5,569 bases of DNA from Bryobacterales bacterium (GTDB lineage Bacteria; Acidobacteriota; Terriglobia; Bryobacterales; Bryobacteraceae), in contig PKYZ01000095.1 in the NCBI GenBank assembly GCA_003132865.1, positions 1 to 5,569 on the forward strand. Direction: 5' to 3'. Shown piece by piece: positions 1 to 3,539 of this stretch. The notes below the pieces were generated by a model. It ran no database searches. It had not been told where the DNA came from and worked only from the letters and a program-made list of their open reading frames with translations. Position 1 is the stretch's first letter; each line of letters starts with the position of its first letter. The position numbers and the translations under genes were made by a program.

Positions 1-75
1 TTCTCCGTTTGTCTCTTCCGCGCCGGCATTTTGGTTAACAGCAGGTCAGACTGGGGTTGCGCGCGGTCTTCAAAA

Positions 76-279
76 TCACGGAAACTGGGCGTCCAGATCG
101 TGGATGGCCTCGGCGGCCGTTGGCCGTGGCACCGCGGGTGGCGGCACGGCTTCCGGAGGTGTCGCCAGGAGGGCGCGGCGGGCTCGCTGGTTGCGGCCGT
201 AGGCCCTTCCGCCGCGGGCGCCCAGGTGACGCATTTGCTCTGGGGATTTGTTGAACAGGATATAGGGATATTCGGTCAT
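76..279 (-). CDS. Small basic hypothetical protein (MTEYPY family), probably host-side
   Basis: Unknown function. The 67-residue product begins MTEYPYILFNKSPEQMRHLG, continues into a glycine/arginine-rich basic stretch (GARGGRAYGRNQRARR), then a proline/alanine-rich linker, and ends in DLDAQFP. An in-frame ATG exists seven codons upstream (298-300), but neither start has a clear Shine-Dalgarno sequence. I prefer the ATG at 277-279 because I recall homologues starting at MTEYPY. That recollection also suggests small proteins of this type are common and scattered in Acidobacteria, often near tRNAs or islands. The basic motif could bind nucleic acid, but nothing catalytic is visible. Several long ORFs on the plus strand overlap it; its patterned composition makes this the more believable reading. 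It lies outside the tRNA break, so it is probably chromosomal rather than part of the element. Confidence 0.6.
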   Translation of the reverse strand: MTEYPYILFNKSPEQMRHLGARGGRAYGRNQRARRALLATPPEAVPPPAVPRPTAAEAIHDLDAQFP

Positions 280-352
280 GGTATGTTCTCGGCACCACAT
301 TCAGTAACCAGAGCTTTCCCGTTCATTCCGGCCAGACGGCTAATAAAAGCAC

Positions 353-392
353 GGGCCCTTAGCTCAGCGGTTAGAGCAGCGGACTCATAATC
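353..392 (+). tRNA. 5' half of tRNA-Ile2(CAU), truncated; probable attachment-site remnant
   Basis: The 40 bases fold exactly as the front half of a tRNA. They give acceptor strand GGGCCCT (353-359), TA, D-stem GCTC/GAGC (362-365 with 374-377) around an AGCGGTTA loop, A26, anticodon-stem strand GCGGA (379-383) and the seven-base loop CTCATAA (384-390) with anticodon CAT at 386-388. The 5' half matches the bacterial tRNA whose CAU is modified to lysidine to read AUA. The 3' strand of the anticodon stem should read TCCGC but reads TCTCC from 391. No T-arm or acceptor complement (AGGGCCC) follows at a suitable distance. The gene is therefore broken within the 3' side of the anticodon stem. Tyrosine recombinases often recombine at the anticodon loop, so this is best read as an att remnant. 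It cannot be a functional tRNA on its own. Confidence 0.85.
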
Positions 393-675
393 TCCTTAGC
401 CTTGCGCTTCGCCTTTCCTTCTCATCTCGCTTGTTTTCATGTAAGTAGCTGTATTGACTGCGGCTTACCAGAATCACGCCGGGAGCCATGCGGAGCGATG
501 AGAAGCGCTGAAACGGCCTGGGTCCCTGCAAAAGTCCCTACAGTCGAATTCTAAACAATCAAGACGTGATACGTTCGGGATTGGCCGCCTAGCCCCGGTC
601 TGATCCACCGTTGGGCGAAGGCTGGGAACCCTGCCCAGGGGCGGCTACTCCACTCAGGGAATCGCAAAGGGAGCG
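393..675. other. Non-coding stretch between the tRNA break and the first element gene
   Basis: About 283 bases with no convincing gene on either strand. It holds three degenerate 10-bp units ending in ATG or CTG at 481-510 (GGGAGCCATG, CGGAGCGATG, AGAAGCGCTG), a direct repeat of GTCCCT at 522-527 and 534-539, and a short GC-rich inverted repeat CCCTG/CAGGG at 629-640. If the element starts at the tRNA break, this is where arm-type integrase sites and the leader of the next gene would lie. I see no good sigma-70 promoter and no tRNA 3' half. Confidence 0.5.
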
Positions 676-1329
676 ATGACGGACATACCGGAGAAGAAAC
701 CTTCCAGAGCCTCAGTTGAAGCCAGCCTTGCAAGCAAATTGCCCTTGTTGGTCCACTTCCCACCTGGAATGGCAGAGCAACACCTTGCGAGATGTGCGGA
801 GGAGGCGCTACCCGATGGTACGGAGCAAGAGCGCGCCGAATTTAGGCGCTACTGGCGCGAACGGTTAGACCGGGAACGGGACCACCAGGACCGGGAGCGA
901 GAGCACAGCGACCGAGAGGCCGATCGGCGGTTGCAGATCCTTAGAGGAAAGGCAGTTGCGGCGGGTGATAAGGGTCTGGCTCAACCGCTCGTCCGAGATG
1001 AACCAGTGCAGGACGGGGGCGCGGCGGCACTTCCGAAACCCAAGGATCGAAGCCGGAAGCGCGGGCCGAAACCCGACTACGAGACCGCCGTAAGGGTGCA
1101 AGCGGTTGTCAAGCGTCTCGCGCCTGACGGGGATTGGCGCTCGAAACTGGATGAGATTTCCGAAGCCCTGGACGAGGAGAGAATTCCCTTTCCCCAAAAA
1201 TGGCGCCGCGACCGACAATGCCGATGCTGGTCGGATTGTTACGACAAATCACTCGTCATCAAAGCCATCGAATATCGGCTTGGCACAGCAAGGCAGCGAA
1301 GGCAACCCACTCCCGAAACTCTCTCCTAA
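676..1329 (+). CDS. Charged coiled-coil hypothetical protein with conserved C-terminal region
   Basis: Function unknown; 217 residues, presumably cytoplasmic (no signal peptide or membrane segment). AAAGGGAG at 666-673 sits just 2 bases before the ATG, a close but purine-rich ribosome binding site. Residues about 50-90 are extremely rich in Arg, Glu and Asp and contain three consecutive heptads, DRERDHQ, DREREHS and DREADRR (65-85), predicting a short coiled coil or charged helix. A basic linker (KPKDRSRKRGPKPDY) follows. The C-terminal part (about 132-205) includes APDGDWRSKLDEISEALDEE, a compact Cys cluster CRCWSDC (C182, C184, C188) and KSLVIKAIEYRL. I recall this C-terminal block recurring in acidobacterial hypothetical proteins, but I cannot name a family. 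The basic linker plus Cys cluster would suit a DNA-associated regulator; that is inference. It is separated by 148 bases from the replication operon. Confidence 0.75.
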   Translation: MTDIPEKKPSRASVEASLASKLPLLVHFPPGMAEQHLARCAEEALPDGTEQERAEFRRYWRERLDRERDHQDREREHSDREADRRLQILRGKAVAAGDKGLAQPLVRDEPVQDGGAAALPKPKDRSRKRGPKPDYETAVRVQAVVKRLAPDGDWRSKLDEISEALDEERIPFPQKWRRDRQCRCWSDCYDKSLVIKAIEYRLGTARQRRQPTPETLS

Positions 1330-1330
1330 T

Positions 1331-1369
1331 TTCCGCAAACTTCCGCGACTCAGCGCTATTCAGCGGAAG
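1331..1369. repeat. Clustered TTCCGC direct and inverted repeats, candidate operator
   Basis: TTCCGC occurs at 1331-1336 and again exactly 10 bases later at 1341-1346. The longer CTTCCGC (1340-1346) is matched by its exact inverse GCGGAAG at 1363-1369. TCAGCG also occurs twice between the arms, at 1350-1355 and 1360-1365. One-turn spacing of direct copies plus an inverted copy is typical of a protein-binding site. The stem-loop lacks a T-run, so it is not a standard terminator for the preceding gene. It lies just upstream of the candidate promoter of the HTH/replication operon, so autoregulation is plausible. Confidence 0.45.
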
Positions 1370-1400
1370 CCCCGTCTTTGCTGGACTCGGCTTGCGAAAG

Positions 1401-1429
1401 TTTCCAAAACAATTCTCGGTTCTTATGAT
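1401..1429 (+). promoter_or_regulatory. Candidate sigma-70-type promoter of the HTH/replication operon
   Basis: TTTCCA (1401-1406, four of six matches to TTGACA) and TATGAT (1424-1429, five of six matches to TATAAT) are separated by exactly 17 bases. Transcription would start near 1436 and leave a leader of about 40 bases before the ATG at 1478. It is the best-spaced promoter I found in the window and precedes a coupled gene cluster. It is a prediction only. Confidence 0.4.
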
Positions 1430-1477
1430 TGATTCAGATGCCGGGCAAAACGAAGCCCATCCACGAAAAGGATCCAA

Positions 1478-1696
1478 ATGACAACTGCAAACAATAACCT
1501 TGAAACACATTATCTGAGAACCAAGAGAGAGGCTGCAAGGTTTCTTGGAATCTCCGCTGGTTCGATTGAGCGATTGATGCGCGGCGGTCTGCCCTACGTG
1601 AAGGTCGGCCACCTAGTGCGCTTTACGCTCGAAGATCTCTCTGGCTTCATTGAGTCGCGGCGCGTTAACGTACCACCGGCCGGGGTGAGCCGATGA
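1478..1696 (+). CDS. Small excisionase/MerR-type helix-turn-helix DNA-binding protein
   Basis: A 72-residue DNA-binding protein of the excisionase-family winged-helix type (HTH_17-like). The helix-turn-helix spans about residues 13-35 (LRTKREAARFLGISAGSIERLM). It is followed by the wing GGLPYVKVGHLVRF (36-49) and the typical closing helix LEDLSGFIESRR (51-62). AAAAGGA at 1466-1472 lies 5 bases before the ATG, a good ribosome binding site. Its stop codon overlaps the next start as ATGA (1693-1696), so translation is probably coupled to the replication gene. Proteins of this type serve as excisionases/recombination directionality factors or as local repressors in phages and islands. No integrase is visible, so the choice is open. 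The TTCCGC repeats upstream are a natural candidate target. Confidence 0.85.
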   Translation: MTTANNNLETHYLRTKREAARFLGISAGSIERLMRGGLPYVKVGHLVRFTLEDLSGFIESRRVNVPPAGVSR

Positions 1697-2631
1697 AGCG
1701 CGAAGCCGTTTACCACAGCAAGATGCGCCGCCTATGCAGACGCTTGGACATACCCCAGTGGCAGGGGGTTGGTTTGCTTGAGTCCATCTGGCATCTCACG
1801 GCCAGGGAGACGCCTAGAGGTGACATCGGCAAGCTGTCCGATGAGGACATCGCACTCGCGATTGACTACCGCGGCGCCGAATCGGAACTGATTGAGGCCC
1901 TGGCAGCATCGGGATGGATCGATATAAATGCAGTCGAGCGGCTCATTATCCACGACTGGCATGAACATGCCGAGGATGGGGTGCATATGCGGTTGGCTAG
2001 GGCTCGCCTGTATTTTGTGGGCGGCCATGCCCCCAAACTGTCACGACTGACGGGCAAGGAGCGCGATTCCGCAAGCGAATTCTTCGGTTCGTGCGCACAA
2101 AACGAAGATCCGTGTGCCCTACAAGCGCACGCCATGCATACGGCAAGCGCACAAAACGAAGATCCGTGCGTACTGCCTAGACCTAGACCGGACCGTGACC
2201 AGACCTTGACCGGACCTCTACCTGGGCCGGAAGCGCAGCGCACAAGTGCGCCGCTTGCCGTGATCCGTCCGATTCGATCACAGCAGAGCAAGAGCGGAAT
2301 CTCGCCGGCTACCTGGGATAGCTTTCGTAACCGCTATACGGAATCCGGCAAGCCACTCAACGAGACTGATTGGAACAAGGCCGGGATGGAAGCGGCGACT
2401 TTGGACCTGAGCGAATCGGACATGACCGACTCCGTTATGCCGGCGCTAGCGGCCGAATTGCCTGGGTGGACTGAGCGTGACATTGCCATGATCCCGTTTC
2501 CGGCGAACTGGCTGAAATCGCAGCCATGGACGCGAAAGGCAATACCGCGCGCTGCCCCGCCCACGCGGGAACAACGACGCCAAGCGGAGATCGAGCGTGA
2601 GTGGCAGGAGCTTGGCAATGGAGCCCGGTAA
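1693..2631 (+). CDS. Phage replication-initiator-like protein
   Basis: A 312-residue protein that looks like a phage replication initiator/replisome-organiser. Residues 1-125 carry the conserved front region seen in such proteins. This includes MKREAVYHSKMRRLCRRLDI, a helix with GLLESIWHLTARETPRGDIG, SDEDIALAI, LIEALAASGWID and VERLIIHDWHEHA, a winged-helix-like pattern ending in a WHEH motif and LARARL..G..PKLSRL. Residues 133-190 are low-complexity with an internal duplication (AQNEDPC at 135-141 and 153-159). The C-terminal region includes ATWDSFRNRY and DIAMIPFPANWLKSQPW, resembling the IPyPAtwLn...W ending of many phage replication proteins, then a charged tail. I see no Walker motifs, so it is not a helicase or primase. 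Its start overlaps the HTH gene and its end overlaps the zinc-ribbon gene. DNA repeats in its middle suggest an internal origin. The family assignment is from pattern memory. Confidence 0.7.
   Translation: MKREAVYHSKMRRLCRRLDIPQWQGVGLLESIWHLTARETPRGDIGKLSDEDIALAIDYRGAESELIEALAASGWIDINAVERLIIHDWHEHAEDGVHMRLARARLYFVGGHAPKLSRLTGKERDSASEFFGSCAQNEDPCALQAHAMHTASAQNEDPCVLPRPRPDRDQTLTGPLPGPEAQRTSAPLAVIRPIRSQQSKSGISPATWDSFRNRYTESGKPLNETDWNKAGMEAATLDLSESDMTDSVMPALAAELPGWTERDIAMIPFPANWLKSQPWTRKAIPRAAPPTREQRRQAEIEREWQELGNGAR
2093..2168 (+). repeat. Perfect 22-bp direct repeat, copies at 2093-2114 and 2147-2168
   Basis: Both copies begin GCGCACAAAACG and end ATCCGTG, without mismatch, 54 bases (18 codons) apart. 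They therefore encode AQNEDPC twice in the initiator protein. A further partial copy, GCGCAC only, lies between them at 2125-2130. The identity includes third codon positions, so either the duplication is recent or the DNA itself is constrained, for example as an iteron. Confidence 0.85.
2180..2223 (+). repeat. 11-bp tandem array of GACCNNGACCN units
   Basis: GACC starts at 2180, 2186, 2191, 2197, 2202, 2208 and 2213, giving alternating 6 and 5 base steps. This makes three full 11-bp units plus a fourth degraded one (2213-2223, second GACC changed to TACC). An 11-bp period is not a multiple of three, so it is not a codon-level repeat, and it places all copies on one face of the helix. It encodes the PRPRPDRDQTLTGP part of the initiator. 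Confidence 0.8.
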
Positions 2632-2989
2632 AGGCAATTGCGAAACGTGCAAGCGGCTTATACGGCTGTGTGGCAATTTGGATTACTTCCCCGTAGATCC
2701 CCAAATACGATTGTTGCTGGTAGAGCGGCTACATCGGCTTGCGGGTGACCACCAGCACGCGAAGGCCATGATTGACCGCTGGCTGGACACACAGACCGCG
2801 GCGCCCAAGGTGGCCGATCTGGTGAGCCTCGCGGCACAGGTGCGAACCGCATCGCAAGGATTGCCGGCCGGTTGCCCGGTATGCAATGGCCAGCCCTGGG
2901 TGGAAGGTCCGGACGGTTGGGGGCGCTGTAGCTGTGGACGTGGGCAGGCATTGCACCAGATGGACCAACGCCACGCGGCCTTGATTTGA
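2618..2989 (+). CDS. Zinc-ribbon-like protein of the replication operon
   Basis: A 123-residue cytoplasmic protein of unknown function. An upstream GTG at 2597 keeps the frame open, but the ATG at 2618 has AGGAG at 2606-2610 with a 7-base spacer, so I choose it. The gene then overlaps the end of the initiator by 14 bases. The N-terminus has CETC (C8, C11) and C18, then a helical stretch with LDYFPVDPQIRLLLVERLHR and AMIDRWLDTQTAAPKVADLV. The C-terminus has a second cluster, CPVC-x14-CSC (C86, C89, C104, C106), the spacing of a small zinc ribbon. Similar CxxC...CxC ribbons occur at the front of DnaC-like helicase loaders in phage replication modules, but there is no ATPase domain here. It could be a replication accessory or a single-domain relic of a loader. 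The operon position supports a replication role; the exact role is not known. Confidence 0.7.
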   Translation: MEPGKGNCETCKRLIRLCGNLDYFPVDPQIRLLLVERLHRLAGDHQHAKAMIDRWLDTQTAAPKVADLVSLAAQVRTASQGLPAGCPVCNGQPWVEGPDGWGRCSCGRGQALHQMDQRHAALI

Positions 2990-2999
2990 GGGTGAGACA

Positions 3000-3077
3000 A
3001 TGGCGAAATTCATTAAAATCTTTGTGGGCAGCTTGCCGCGCTCTGTGCGAGCGGACGATTCGCGTGAATTGCGGTGA
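3000..3077 (+). CDS. Possible 25-residue microprotein after the replication operon
   Basis: A short ORF starting 10 bases after the stop of the zinc-ribbon gene. A purine-rich GAGGGTGAG at 2988-2996, overlapping that stop codon, provides a ribosome binding site. The peptide begins MAKFIKIFVGSLPRSVRADD, with a short hydrophobic patch (IKIFVGSL) in basic surroundings, and ends RELR. I recognise no family. The close spacing and binding site argue for translation by coupling. The small size means that chance cannot be excluded. Confidence 0.3.
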   Translation: MAKFIKIFVGSLPRSVRADDSRELR

Positions 3078-3090
3078 GAGATAATACCCG

Positions 3091-3096
3091 AGGAGG
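3091..3096 (+). promoter_or_regulatory. Perfect AGGAGG ribosome binding site
   Basis: AGGAGG followed by a 6-base spacer and ATG at 3103-3105. This is the strongest Shine-Dalgarno in the window, yet it heads an ORF of only 28 codons. That mismatch is why the ORF is listed separately as a possible truncated gene. Confidence 0.6.
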
Positions 3097-3102
3097 TTCC
3101 GA

Positions 3103-3189
3103 ATGGTGAGGGTAACAGTTTTCGTGCCAGACTCGCCGCCTGGGGCGATCTGTCAGTTAATCCCTCCGACCAGGGTTGCCACCAACTGA
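3103..3189 (+). CDS. 28-residue ORF or truncated gene start with strong RBS
   Basis: The peptide begins MVRVTVFVPDSPPGAICQ and stops at TGA 3187-3189. The final third (from 3153) is antisense to the 3' end of the minus-strand gene and ends LIPPTRVATN. The first 16-17 codons, up to about 3152, look like a normal gene beginning with a beta-like VRVTVFV strand. A reasonable reading is a gene whose body was replaced when the minus-strand cassette arrived. The alternative is a genuine microprotein. I recognise no family from so few residues. Confidence 0.3.
   Translation: MVRVTVFVPDSPPGAICQLIPPTRVATN
3128..3152 (-). terminator. Hairpin directly after the minus-strand gene; possible terminator without T-run
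   Basis: CAGA(C)TCGCC at 3128-3137 pairs with GGCGATCTG at 3144-3152: nine pairs, one bulged C and a six-base loop. It abuts the stop codon of the minus-strand gene (3153-3155), where a 3' end hairpin is expected. In neither direction is it followed by a run of T, so intrinsic termination would be weak. It also overlaps the 28-codon plus-strand ORF. Confidence 0.35.
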
Positions 3190-3470
3190 TAAGTTATGGC
3201 CGTGACGTTCGCGCCGTAATTGTTTCCTGAGCAGACCAGTTGTAGCGTGCCGGGATCTGTGAAGGTCACAGTGGAGAGATTCACCAGCGAGCCTATGGGG
3301 TTCGAATTTGGGAGGAATACCGCGATTGCGATGTCGCCGGCAATCTGGCAAGCAATTTGTACACCGTCACTTCCCGGGTTGTTCGTTACCTGGATGTCGG
3401 TCCTGGCCGCAATGGTGTATGATCCGCCTGGCAGGTTAAGCGAGGCAAGCGTTGTGCTGTAGCTGGTCAT
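3153..3470 (-). CDS. Short beta-rich hypothetical protein (beta-sandwich-like)
   Basis: Unknown function; 105 residues. The ATG at 3468-3470 is chosen because GGTGGG lies about 7 bases upstream and the protein start MTSYSTTLASLNLPGGSYTI looks natural. An in-frame ATG at 3512 has no ribosome binding site and would add 14 unlikely residues. The sequence alternates Thr/Ser/Val/Asn-rich strands with turns: LPGGSYTIAARTDIQVTNNPGS, VQIACQIAG, LVNLSTVTFTDPGTLQLVCSG and ATLVGGIN. This resembles the single-domain beta-sandwich proteins with an LPaGsYxv...C...l.c pattern found in many soil bacteria. There is no signal peptide or membrane segment. Two Cys (in IACQ and LVCSG) could pair. It is alone on the minus strand among element genes, which suggests a separately acquired cargo gene. 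It might be a structural decoration or carbohydrate-binding module, but nothing proves it. Confidence 0.65.
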   Translation of the reverse strand: MTSYSTTLASLNLPGGSYTIAARTDIQVTNNPGSDGVQIACQIAGDIAIAVFLPNSNPIGSLVNLSTVTFTDPGTLQLVCSGNNYGANVTAITYQLVATLVGGIN

Positions 3471-3488
3471 GGGTAAACCCACCGGGGA

Positions 3489-3502
3489 ACGGGCGTGCCC
3501 GT
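3489..3502. promoter_or_regulatory. 14-bp palindrome between divergent genes, candidate operator
   Basis: ACGGGC-GT-GCCCGT has perfect 6-base arms around a 2-base centre. It lies in the 69-bp gap between the start of the minus-strand gene (3470) and the start of the large plus-strand gene (3540). A single site there could control both. No clear -35/-10 pair was found beside it. Confidence 0.45.
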
Positions 3503-3539
3503 CGTGACACATCCCCAGAATCTCTGCAAGGAAGCACCG

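Larger units (their letters stand above)
2091..2281. other. Candidate replication origin: repeat cluster inside the initiator gene
   Basis: About 190 bases of the gene are crowded with DNA-level repeats. They are a perfect 8-bp palindrome GTGCGCAC (2091-2098), a perfect 22-bp direct repeat 54 bases apart, six GCGCAC/GTGCGC occurrences, an 11-bp tandem GACC array, a near-palindrome at 2231-2256 with arms GCGCAC and GTGCGC, and an inverted repeat GTGATC/GATCAC at 2260-2281. The encoded protein segment is low-complexity and looks unconstrained. Lambda O carries its origin iterons within its own gene, giving a precedent. No strong AT-rich unwinding stretch is obvious, so this remains a hypothesis. 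Confidence 0.45.

Noticed and set aside
1..29. ATG on the minus strand at 27-29 starting MPARKRQTE and leaving the window
   Set aside because: Only nine codons are visible and there is no ribosome binding site, so it cannot be supported.
31..390. 119-codon plus-strand ORF running into the tRNA fragment
   Set aside because: It overlaps the tRNA half and the more convincing minus-strand small gene, and its composition looks like an out-of-frame reading of GC-rich DNA.
498..554. 18-codon ORF MRSAETAWVPAKVPTVEF after a GGAG sequence
   Set aside because: The spacing to GGAG is only 2 bases, the peptide matches nothing I know, and the site lies in degenerate 10-bp repeats. Its open upstream frame does not read like the end of an integrase.
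353..675. A group I intron splitting the tRNA-Ile2 at the anticodon, as in Azoarcus
   Set aside because: No 3' exon (TCCGC stem strand, T-arm, AGGGCCC acceptor) appears downstream within intron distance, and I could not see the P7/P3 core elements.
1259..1612. 117-codon minus-strand ORF across the operon control region
   Set aside because: It overlaps the end of one convincing gene, the promoter region and the HTH gene, and its product has no recognisable features.
2597..2617. GTG start for the zinc-ribbon protein
   Set aside because: The AGGAG site is placed for the ATG at 2618; a GTG start would put the binding site inside the coding sequence.
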